Below are positions 1 through 5,175 of a stretch of 5,175 nt of DNA, piece by piece. The notes below the pieces were generated by a model that searched no databases, was not told where the DNA came from, and saw nothing but the letters and a program-made list of their open reading frames with translations. Source of the DNA: Saprospiraceae bacterium (GTDB lineage: Bacteria > Bacteroidota > Bacteroidia > Chitinophagales > Saprospiraceae). The translations under genes and the position numbers were made by a program. The stretch lies in the NCBI GenBank assembly GCA_007134625.1, contig SLKL01000233.1, positions 1 through 5,175 on the forward strand, in the 5' to 3' direction. Positions within the stretch are counted from its first letter, which is position 1, and every line of letters begins with the position of its first letter.

Positions 1-584
1 CCTGAATCAGCTCTCATCATTTTCATTATACCTGACCTGATTTCAGAGTTGTCGTAAATCAGAACATCTCTGATACCTCTGCCATCGGGCATAATTTCAC
101 TTACCCTAAGAGTGTAACCGGTAAATTCATGATTGAAAACTCCGGGCTCTAATGCATTGGAAGGCTGATGCTGCCTTATATCATAAAGACGGGAAAAGAA
201 TTTGAGGTTGGCAACCGGTATGAGATTATTAGAGCAATAAAATGAAAAGCCGGCAAGACCGATTCCAAAAAATATCAGTGGTAGCATTATGCGCATCAGC
301 GAGACACCACTGGATTTTATAGTTGCCAACTCGTAACGCTCTCCAAGGTTACCGAACAGCATAACTGAAGATAATAAAATAGCAATTGGCAAAGCCATAG
401 GAATTATGGTGACGGAGAGGTACATGACCATTTCTATGATCATAAAAAAGCCTACTCCCTTGCCCATAATATCATCGATATACAGCCAGAAAAACTGCAT
501 CACCAAAACCACTAAAGCAATGAAAAAGGCTGCCAGAAAAGGTGCTATAAACTGGCTGACTATGTATTTATCTAAAATTTTCAC
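1..584 (-). CDS. LptF/LptG-family permease (YjgP/YjgQ), 3' end beyond left edge
   Basis: Inner-membrane permease subunit of the Lpt system, which with the ATPase LptB extracts lipopolysaccharide and passes it to the periplasmic bridge. The 194 visible codons were translated by hand. They begin VKILDKYIVSQFIAPFL, the usual N-terminus of Bacteroidetes homologues, followed by hydrophobic segments at about residues 11-35, 48-78 and 98-122. The cytoplasmic loop LFGNLGERYELATIKSSG (about 77-93), a coupling-helix region conserved in the family, lies between TM2 and TM3. The start of the periplasmic beta domain follows from about 135. The rest of that domain and the last three membrane helices lie outside the window. 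The start is a GTG at 584-582, because an in-frame TAA sits directly upstream (587-585). It lies 61 bases after the thioredoxin-like gene, with a possible own promoter between. LptF and LptG cannot be told apart from this fragment. The family call is firm. Confidence 0.9.
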   Translation of the reverse strand, partial: MKILDKYIVSQFIAPFLAAFFIALVVLVMQFFWLYIDDIMGKGVGFFMIIEMVMYLSVTIIPMALPIAILLSSVMLFGNLGERYELATIKSSGVSLMRIMLPLIFFGIGLAGFSFYCSNNLIPVANLKFFSRLYDIRQHQPSNALEPGVFNHEFTGYTLRVSEIMPDGRGIRDVLIYDNSEIRSGIMKMMRADS

Positions 585-605
585 TTAATGCGCCTATTGT
601 AATTG

Positions 606-637
606 CAAAGATAAGCAGCCTGTGCATTTCTGCTCAA
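606..637 (-). promoter_or_regulatory. Bacteroidetes-type promoter for the LptF/LptG gene
   Basis: Read on the minus strand, TATCTTTG (613-606) matches the Bacteroidetes -7 consensus TAnnTTTG exactly. A TTG (637-635) lies 21 bases upstream as a candidate -33 element. The motif ends 21 bases before the GTG start, so the leader would be very short. It lies between the stop of the upstream thioredoxin-like gene (646) and the GTG start, suggesting the permease gene has its own promoter as well as any read-through. The call rests on motif match only. Confidence 0.5.
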
Positions 638-645
638 CAAACATT

Positions 646-2082
646 TTATTCCCCGGTTTCAGCTTGCTCCATATTCATTGGCCCCTCTTTATCATCCATG
701 AACATAGGCAATACTTCTGATAGTTGCTGAGCAGATAGACGCTTAGATAGAATTTTCTTATCTGAATCCAGAACAAAAATAAGCGGTGTAGTTCTGACAT
801 TGTACAGAACACTGAATCTCGATCTGTGGAATGGATCAACGAGGTTTAACATTAAATCCGTTCCCTCCGTTTTGTCCATGTACTCCCAACAAGTATCTAC
901 CTCATCTGTGAATTTTGTACAAATAGTTACCACTCCAACGCCTTTATCAGACCACTCTCTGATAAAATCAATTATCTGCGGAGTATAGCGCCTGCAATGC
1001 CCACAATCCGGTCTCCAGAAGTATAAAATTGTATAATCATAATCCAGGTCGTGCAGCCTGACCCTCTGCCCATCTCGCTTTTGAACGGTGATATCAGGTG
1101 CTGTTTTCCCGATAAGAGTAGGACGAATGGCATCTGCATTCTCTAATATTCTTTCAAGCTGCTCTTCACCTACCCACCAGGCTCTACCCTCACGGTAATA
1201 GGTATCAACAAGATGAACATATACCGCATCCATTCCTATAATTTTACTACGTGCATATTCATTGAGGTAGTGCGCCAGATAAAACCTGAATACTGTAGGA
1301 CTCTCTTCCATTTGACCAAGAATATAATCCAGACTAACCATTATAGAATCCGGGTGTCTTGAAGTCAATTGCTCCATGTATTGATTCACTTTAGCGAACA
1401 TCACAGGAGACCTGAATAGCCGCTCATCAGTCAAATCAATATTGTCAAAAAAGTGCTTTTTGTAGTATTTGAATCGCTCTCTTCTAACCTCCTCTTCTGC
1501 ACCCTCAAAATCAGGAATCTCCGGTTCTTTATTTCCCTTTAGAATAGCCCCTACCAAACCACCGTCAAAGGTTTCAATGATTTCGGATTGTTTCGCTATT
1601 ACTTCACTACTGATTTCCTCAAGTTCTCTTTCTATTCGCCTTACTCTCCTCTCAGAGGCTGATTCCCGCTCCTCATTCAATTCAGCTGTTTTTTTTCTTT
1701 GCTGATCCAAAAAAGATAAATATTCGTAAAATGCACTGTTTTGGGGAGAGCCGGTAAATCGAACAGTATTGACAAAATCCTCTTCATCCCCTTTAGCAGA
1801 AAAATGCATCTCATCATTGTCAACCAACAGCTGAAAAAAGGTCCTCTCAGGACTTCTCACGCCAATGTACATTCCCGGGTCTAATGCCTCTTCACCCTCA
1901 AAAATAAAATGTCCGGTGGTTGACACAGCAGTGTCTGCCATAAATTGTCTGTTTCCGTGATAGTATGCCAGAAACAAAGTATCTCCCTCATAATTTTCAA
2001 GCTGAAATTCTATTCGATATCCTTCCTGTGCAAAAAGGAAAGGTCCCATTAAAAGCAAAAGCAGCGTTAATTTTAGCTTCAT
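646..2082 (-). CDS. Secreted thioredoxin-like protein, DUF4369-type N-terminus with TlpA/ResA-like CGHC domain
   Basis: Probable periplasmic thiol-disulfide protein of 478 residues. Residues 1-19 form a signal peptide (KLK, then a run of leucines, ending LFA-QEG), with no lipobox cysteine. Residues about 22-115 form a beta-rich domain of the DUF4369 kind found before thioredoxin domains in Bacteroidetes. Residues about 124-172 are a charged, probably coiled-coil stretch, and about 175-315 are helical (DUF5106-like, less certain). Residues about 322-460 are the thioredoxin fold: IGKTAPD, then YFWRPDCGHCRRYTP with the CGHC redox motif at 360-363, and the cis-proline loop TTP ending at 433. Two further cysteines lie at 388 and 398. 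Related proteins are annotated as TlpA-family disulfide reductases; the substrate is unknown. The start is fixed by the signal peptide. It is followed by the LptF/LptG gene and preceded by a repeat-rich gap. Family call strong; exact role uncertain. Confidence 0.88.
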   Translation of the reverse strand: MKLKLTLLLLLMGPFLFAQEGYRIEFQLENYEGDTLFLAYYHGNRQFMADTAVSTTGHFIFEGEEALDPGMYIGVRSPERTFFQLLVDNDEMHFSAKGDEEDFVNTVRFTGSPQNSAFYEYLSFLDQQRKKTAELNEERESASERRVRRIERELEEISSEVIAKQSEIIETFDGGLVGAILKGNKEPEIPDFEGAEEEVRRERFKYYKKHFFDNIDLTDERLFRSPVMFAKVNQYMEQLTSRHPDSIMVSLDYILGQMEESPTVFRFYLAHYLNEYARSKIIGMDAVYVHLVDTYYREGRAWWVGEEQLERILENADAIRPTLIGKTAPDITVQKRDGQRVRLHDLDYDYTILYFWRPDCGHCRRYTPQIIDFIREWSDKGVGVVTICTKFTDEVDTCWEYMDKTEGTDLMLNLVDPFHRSRFSVLYNVRTTPLIFVLDSDKKILSKRLSAQQLSEVLPMFMDDKEGPMNMEQAETGE

Positions 2083-2117
2083 AAATGTTTTATTTTTATA
2101 CCATTTACATTAACGGC

Positions 2118-2125
2118 TAAAGATA
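2118..2125 (-). promoter_or_regulatory. Candidate -7 box upstream of the thioredoxin-like gene
   Basis: TATCTTTA on the minus strand matches 7 of 8 positions of TAnnTTTG and lies 35 bases upstream of the ATG at 2082. No convincing TTG -33 element is seen at the expected distance, so this is weak. Confidence 0.25.
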
Positions 2126-2208
2126 AGGTATGTTTTTTAATGCTTGTTAATGTTTAGATCGGGTGTATGACAAAATGCAGGTAAATTTATAGTAGCTTCA
2201 TTTTTTAA

Positions 2209-2248
2209 CATTAAGAAATTAAGAGTCATTAAGAATATTAAGAATGAC
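2209..2248. repeat. Cluster of ATTAAGAA boxes with a dyad
   Basis: Four copies of ATTAAGAA or ATTAAGAG start at 2210, 2218, 2228 and 2238, so successive starts are 8, 10 and 10 bases apart. The last two copies fall inside a dyad with arms GTCATT (2225-2230) and AATGAC (2243-2248) around a 12-base AT-rich centre. The cluster lies 127-166 bases upstream of the thioredoxin-like gene. It could be a degenerate tandem repeat or a protein-binding site. The sequence alone does not decide. Confidence 0.5.
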
Positions 2249-2260
2249 AACTCATCAATC

Positions 2261-2302
2261 TTCCTACTTCCTACTTCCTACTTCCCACTTCCTACTTCCA
2301 AC
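2261..2302. repeat. 7-bp tandem repeat (TTCCTAC), six copies
   Basis: Six contiguous 7-base units: TTCCTAC at 2261, 2268 and 2275, TTCCCAC at 2282, TTCCTAC at 2289 and TTCCAAC at 2296. Four are identical and two differ by one base. A seventh, more degenerate unit (CATCCAC) may follow to 2309. The array ends 15 bases beyond the stop codon of the nuclease-like gene (2318), outside any coding frame I can support. Copy number in such arrays can change by replication slippage. Confidence 0.9.
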
Positions 2303-2317
2303 CATCCACTTTTTAGA

Positions 2318-3124
2318 TCACTCCACTGCTCCCAACCGCTGAAGATTAACCCTTCTCTCAAAATGATTAGTATTGTAGCCAAGCGAGAGTATCCCCGTTA
2401 ATTCTCGCGGTTTGGACACTCCTTTACGGGCGATTATATCCTCAAAAATATTCAAACCTGAAATGGCATTCAATTCAGCCAATGAAAAAACCATTTCATT
2501 TAAAGGTCTTTCATCCATTTCATTTGACCACAGAAAAGTAAGCGAATAGGGATTTTTAGACTCCAGATTCATGATTGCGGCAAAAATATTTTCACCGGGA
2601 GGATAAGCGCCAATAGAATCGCTGCAGCTAATCATACCTGATACGATATGCATATCACCATATTCCTCATGCCAATCGTAAATTTGATTATACACCTCCT
2701 CTAATACCCTGAAGGCAGCAACATCCATTTTACTGAATTGCAAGACTTTATCCTCATCTGACCAAAACTCTGTTAAACCAATAGGCATTCTAAATGGGTC
2801 ACCCTCTTCAAAAGGTGGTCGATGTCCAAAATTGGTAACAGCGGCACTGCCATGAGCCATCCACACTATCCCACTACCGTCTTTCGCCGGAGCCAGAATC
2901 AAATCATCTATCATTTTCAAATCTCCTGTCTCGGCACTACAGATAATCTCACTTTTTTCAGGTGTCCCCAAAAGCATCTCCAACCACGGCTCCATGTTTA
3001 CCGTCAACAACCAAACAAACAATACAAGCAATGCCACTAAAATCACCACATAACGCATACTTGAAGTTCGCCGACCGGAATCGCCTCGTCTGTGACTTCC
3101 GTGATTCATCCTGAATTTTACCAT
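2318..3124 (-). CDS. Membrane-anchored NUC1-like protein lacking the nuclease active-site motifs
   Basis: A 268-residue protein. Residues 1-22 are basic (HRRGDSGRRTSS), residues 24-42 form one membrane helix, and the rest is probably extracytoplasmic by the positive-inside rule. The C-terminal half reads like a DNA/RNA non-specific endonuclease (NUC1/Endonuclease_NS): EYGDMHIVSGMI (154-165) fits the family's VVTGP strand, LTFLWSNE (195-202) fits its FPNE strand, and LAELNAISGLNIFEDI (215-230) fits the EIE-TGL-FF segment. The DRGH segment with the catalytic histidine is absent: only about 15 residues separate FRMP (111-114) from QFSKM (129-133), the counterpart of LSNM. The Mg-binding asparagine after LSNMxPQ is also missing. 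I infer a non-catalytic or diverged homologue. Start: first ATG after an in-frame TAA (3145-3143); ATG 3109 is an alternative. The gene is open end to end. A protein with no NUC1 relationship remains possible. Confidence 0.6.
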   Translation of the reverse strand: MVKFRMNHGSHRRGDSGRRTSSMRYVVILVALLVLFVWLLTVNMEPWLEMLLGTPEKSEIICSAETGDLKMIDDLILAPAKDGSGIVWMAHGSAAVTNFGHRPPFEEGDPFRMPIGLTEFWSDEDKVLQFSKMDVAAFRVLEEVYNQIYDWHEEYGDMHIVSGMISCSDSIGAYPPGENIFAAIMNLESKNPYSLTFLWSNEMDERPLNEMVFSLAELNAISGLNIFEDIIARKGVSKPRELTGILSLGYNTNHFERRVNLQRLGAVE

Positions 3125-3137
3125 TTTTATTTTTTTA

Positions 3138-3145
3138 CAAAATTA
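3138..3145 (-). promoter_or_regulatory. Candidate -7 box of the nuclease-like gene
   Basis: TAATTTTG on the minus strand (3145-3138) matches TAnnTTTG exactly and ends 13 bases before the ATG at 3124, which would give a very short leader. No clear TTG lies 19-23 bases upstream, and the region is AT-rich, so a chance match is possible. Confidence 0.35.
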
Positions 3146-3245
3146 AACAAATGTTCAAAAAAACGATTCAGCAGTACTACAATACCAATATCATCCCAAC
3201 AATTTAGAATAAATTATCAGGCTCAGACCTTTTACAATTTTTTGT

Positions 3246-3443
3246 GACCTTGTCTAAGGTCGATTAAGACATGAAAAGCAACAAAAAAGTGCAATTTTCC
3301 AACTCGTTTGGAACAAGGACTAAAAAGGATTTTGGTGAGACCCTGAAAGGGTCATAAATTAATAACCACGGGCTGCACCCGTGGTTATTAAGCTAAAAAT
3401 CTTACAAATTTTGGCGGGATTTTTGCATTTAAAAGCAAAAATC
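3246..3443. repeat. Cluster of five hairpin-forming inverted repeats
   Basis: Five successive inverted repeats: GACCTT/AAGGTC (3246-3261, loop 4); TTCCAA/TTGGAA (3297-3313, loop 5); GACCCT/AGGGTC (3339-3353, loop 3); a perfect 14-bp stem with arms TTAATAACCACGGG and its complement (3359-3391, loop CTGCA); and GATTTTTGC/GCAAAAATC (3418-3443, loop 8). The pair ACCCTGAAAGGGT then CCACGGG...CCCGTGG resembles intergenic palindromic repeats I recall from Bacteroidetes genomes, but I cannot confirm this by search. The 14-bp stem may act as a bidirectional terminator or RNA-stabilising hairpin, though no strong U-tract follows. A dispersed repeat is the better guess. There is no transposase in the window to explain its movement. 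Confidence 0.7.
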
Positions 3444-3592
3444 ATGACAAAATTATGGGATATCCAGGGTCGCAAACTAAATTAATGATTTCAATATCAA
3501 AGCTTTCAACAATAAAACTTCAAAACCCTATCCCGAATTATGAAAGTGATATGATAGTCCTTAATTTTACGCTCCAAAATAAAAACATATGA
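3444..3592 (+). other. Two tiny overlapping ORFs leading into paaG
   Basis: A 13-codon ORF (MTKLWDIQGRKLN, 3444-3485) ends in TAA, whose last A is the first base of the ATG of a 35-codon ORF (3485-3592). That ORF ends in TGA, overlapping the paaG ATG as ATGA (3589-3592). The overlaps are those expected for translational coupling, but neither peptide resembles anything I know. No ribosome binding site is evident, and such short ORFs arise often by chance in AT-rich DNA. A promoter at 3562-3569, if real, would exclude both from the mRNA. Confidence 0.15.
3562..3569 (+). promoter_or_regulatory. Weak candidate -7 box for the paaG-paaH operon
   Basis: TAATTTTA matches 7 of 8 positions of the Bacteroidetes TAnnTTTG box and ends 19 bases before the paaG ATG. 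No TTG -33 element is found at the usual spacing (TTATG near 3538 is the closest). No regulator-binding palindrome was recognised beside it. Confidence 0.25.
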
Positions 3593-4368
3593 AATACATA
3601 TCCGTCGAACGAAAGGAAAATTACTGCATCCTGAAATTGAACAGAGCTGAAAAGTTCAATAGTTTTATCCGCCCTATGGCACTGGAACTTCAAAAAGCTT
3701 TGGATGAGTGCGAAAGCGATTCTGAAATCCGCGCTATTTTGCTTACTGCGGAAGGAAAGGCATTCTGCGCCGGGCAGGACCTCAACGAGGCTATTGACCC
3801 TGCCATAAAAGTAGATCTGCACAAAATCATAACAGAGCATTATAATCCTCTAATTATGCGACTAACTAAAATTGAAAAGCCGGTTGTATGCGCAGTGAAT
3901 GGGGTGGCTGCAGGAGCAGGAGCCAACGTTGCACTTGCCTGTGATATAGTTATCGCCGCAGAAAGTGCAGCTTTTATTCAGGCTTTCAGTAAAATCGGGC
4001 TGATACCGGATTCAGGAGGCACATGGATACTACCGAGATTGGTGGGACTGGCACGCGCCAAAGCATTGATGATGACTGCAGAAGCCGTAACAGCCAAAGA
4101 CGCTGTAGCAATGGGCATGATATACAAGGCAGTTGCAAACGATCAACTGCCAGAGGAAGCAGAGAAATTAACCGCATCACTCGCGAACATGCCTACCCGT
4201 GGATTGGGACTTACCAAAAGAGCATTAAATCTGGGACTGAACAATAGCCTGAAAGAACAACTTACTCATGAGTGGCGATTGCAATCAGAGGCAGGAGGTA
4301 CAGATGACTTTAAAGAGGGAGTAGCCGCTTTTTTAGAAAAAAGAAGACCTGAATTTACAGGAAAATAA
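3589..4368 (+). CDS. paaG: Phenylacetate-pathway isomerase PaaG (crotonase superfamily)
   Basis: PaaG, 2-(1,2-epoxy-1,2-dihydrophenyl)acetyl-CoA isomerase, converts the ring-1,2-epoxide of phenylacetyl-CoA to the oxepin, and can also shift double bonds in later intermediates. It acts in the cytoplasm. The 259 residues match the usual length of about 262. Crotonase landmarks are FCAGQDL (59-65) and NGVAAGAGAN (104-113), which build the CoA site and oxyanion hole, and IPDSGGTW (139-146), whose aspartate 141 sits where PaaG enzymes carry their catalytic acid. The two hydratase glutamates of true enoyl-CoA hydratases are absent (Asn113 and Phe133 at those positions by spacing), which favours isomerase. 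The tail EGVAAFLEKRRPEFTGK is typical. An in-frame TAA at 3580-3582 rules out an earlier start. paaH follows after 10 bases, almost certainly in one operon, which strongly supports PaaG over a generic crotonase. Confidence 0.92.
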   Translation: MKYISVERKENYCILKLNRAEKFNSFIRPMALELQKALDECESDSEIRAILLTAEGKAFCAGQDLNEAIDPAIKVDLHKIITEHYNPLIMRLTKIEKPVVCAVNGVAAGAGANVALACDIVIAAESAAFIQAFSKIGLIPDSGGTWILPRLVGLARAKALMMTAEAVTAKDAVAMGMIYKAVANDQLPEEAEKLTASLANMPTRGLGLTKRALNLGLNNSLKEQLTHEWRLQSEAGGTDDFKEGVAAFLEKRRPEFTGK

Positions 4369-4378
4369 ACTGAAAATC

Positions 4379-5175
4379 ATGAAAATAGGAATAATAGGAG
4401 CAGGAGCAATGGGTACCGGAATAGCGCAATTGGCAGCTTTTTCCAACCATAAAGTCCTCCTCTACGACGCCAATCCGGATGCACTGAACCGCTCAAGGGA
4501 CAGTCTGCTGAAAATCCTGAACAGAATGGCAGAAAAGGAAAAAATAAGCCATGCCGATGCGAAAGGGATTTTTGGAAATATTCTATTTATAGAAAAAATG
4601 AGCACTTTCGGTGATGCAGATTTGGTCATTGAAGCCATAGTCGAAAATCTTGAAATCAAGAAATCTGTTTTTGCAGAACTAGAAAGCATTGTAAGTGAAG
4701 ATTGCATTCTGGCAACCAATACCTCTTCTTTGAGTGTATCTGCGCTTGCAGCAGCCTGTAAAAAACCGGAAAGACTTGTAGGAATTCACTTTTTCAATCC
4801 CGTTTTTCTAATGAAACTGGTAGAAATTATACCTGCTCTCCAAACGGATGAAGCAGTAACCATAAAGGCTACAAAGTGGATAGCTGAAATGGGCCATCTA
4901 CCGGTACTCGCCAAAGACACCCCGGGTTTTATTGTAAACAGGATTGCAAGACCATTTTACAGTGAAGCACTCCGCATATTGGACGAAGGCATAGCTGATG
5001 CTGCTACCATAGACCATGCAATGACATCAGTCGGCGGCTTTAGAATGGGCCCTTTTACACTCATGGATTTTATCGGCAATGATGTCAATTACACTGTAAC
5101 GGAGACCGTCTTTAAAGCCTTTTTCTATGACCCGAGATACAAGCCCTCTTTTACTCAGCAACGCCTTGCATTAGC
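4379..5175 (+). CDS. paaH: 3-hydroxyacyl-CoA dehydrogenase PaaH, 3' end beyond right edge
   Basis: NAD-dependent 3-hydroxyadipyl-CoA dehydrogenase of phenylacetate breakdown, which oxidises 3-hydroxyadipyl-CoA to 3-oxoadipyl-CoA before thiolysis. I translated 265 complete codons with no interruption. The N-terminal Rossmann domain opens KIGIIGAGAMGTGIA, with the GAGAMG NAD motif at 7-12. Catalytic residues at the family spacing are Ser116 in NTSS, His137 in IHFFNP, Glu149 in KLVEII and Asn187 in GFIVNR. The dimerisation domain from about 185 contains GGFRMGPF (219-226), DVNYTVT (235-241) and DPRYKPS (251-257), wording typical of PaaH rather than of FadB-type or short HBD dehydrogenases. Full PaaH proteins are about 475-500 residues, so roughly the last 45% (second C-terminal helical domain) is missing. 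The ATG at 4379 lies 10 bases after the paaG stop, with no strong Shine-Dalgarno, as is usual in Bacteroidota. Confidence 0.92.
   Translation, partial: MKIGIIGAGAMGTGIAQLAAFSNHKVLLYDANPDALNRSRDSLLKILNRMAEKEKISHADAKGIFGNILFIEKMSTFGDADLVIEAIVENLEIKKSVFAELESIVSEDCILATNTSSLSVSALAAACKKPERLVGIHFFNPVFLMKLVEIIPALQTDEAVTIKATKWIAEMGHLPVLAKDTPGFIVNRIARPFYSEALRILDEGIADAATIDHAMTSVGGFRMGPFTLMDFIGNDVNYTVTETVFKAFFYDPRYKPSFTQQRLAL

Larger units (their letters stand above)
3125..3588. other. 464-base spacer between divergent gene blocks
   Basis: No protein gene of useful length and no tRNA or rRNA was recognised here. The spacer must hold the start signals of the nuclease-like gene (left) and of the paa genes (right). 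Its middle, about 3246-3443, is packed with five inverted repeats described as a separate repeat entry. The stretch 3146-3240 is plain AT-rich DNA in which I see nothing. The stretch 3444-3588 holds two tiny overlapping ORFs and a weak promoter-like box. Confidence 0.8.

Noticed and set aside
406..588. A 60-codon plus-strand open frame over the LptF/LptG start.
   Set aside because: The minus strand encodes the well-supported permease N-terminus here; the plus-strand peptide looks like an antisense artefact.
2261..2302. The heptamer array as a CRISPR-like array.
   Set aside because: Units are contiguous 7-mers without spacers, and no cas gene is present.
3359..3391. The 14-bp stem as a classical intrinsic terminator.
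   Set aside because: It lies between divergent genes where no transcript needs to end, and no clear run of T follows on either strand.
3230..3416. Near-repeats TTTACAATTTTTTGTG (3231) and CTTACAAATTTTGGCG (3401) around the hairpin cluster, as possible target-site duplications or element ends.
   Set aside because: Only 12 of 16 positions agree and the segments are low-complexity AT; they do not lie cleanly outside the cluster.
3538..3840. A 100-codon open frame on the minus strand over the 5' part of paaG.
   Set aside because: It is antisense to a clearly recognised gene and its peptide has no recognisable domain.
4462..4719. An 85-codon minus-strand open frame inside paaH.
   Set aside because: Shadow of a strongly coding plus-strand frame that holds the NAD motif and catalytic residues.

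Overview
The window looks like chromosomal DNA of a Bacteroidota (Bacteroidetes) bacterium. The signs are AT-rich intergenic DNA without clear Shine-Dalgarno sequences, promoter boxes of the Bacteroidetes type (TAnnTTTG), a secreted thioredoxin-like protein with the DUF4369-type architecture common in this phylum, and an LptF/LptG permease with the wording typical of Bacteroidetes homologues. I cannot place it to genus.

Layout. Positions 1-3124 hold three minus-strand genes for envelope proteins. In transcription order they are: a membrane-anchored protein that resembles a NUC1-type non-specific endonuclease but lacks the catalytic signatures (3124-2318); a secreted thioredoxin-fold protein with a CGHC motif (2082-646); and the N-terminal part of an LptF/LptG-family lipopolysaccharide export permease (584 to the left edge, where it is cut). 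Positions 3589-5175 hold two plus-strand genes of phenylacetyl-CoA catabolism: paaG, then after 10 bases paaH, which is cut by the right edge. The two blocks diverge from a 464-base spacer.

Non-coding content. The spacer 3125-3588 holds five short inverted repeats within about 200 bases, including a perfect 14-bp stem. It looks like a structured intergenic repeat element. Next to paaG lie two tiny overlapping ORFs that may be chance. The 235-base gap 2083-2317 holds a six-copy 7-bp tandem repeat and a run of ATTAAGAA boxes.

How the genes work together. PaaG (ring-epoxide to oxepin isomerase) and PaaH (3-hydroxyacyl-CoA dehydrogenase) act in the same aerobic phenylacetyl-CoA pathway, and the rest of a paa operon probably continues to the right. 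The minus-strand genes share an envelope location but no evident common pathway. I see no CRISPR array, phage module, transposase or defence system, and no convincing undescribed multi-gene system. The most unusual items are the active-site-deleted nuclease-like protein and the hairpin cluster.
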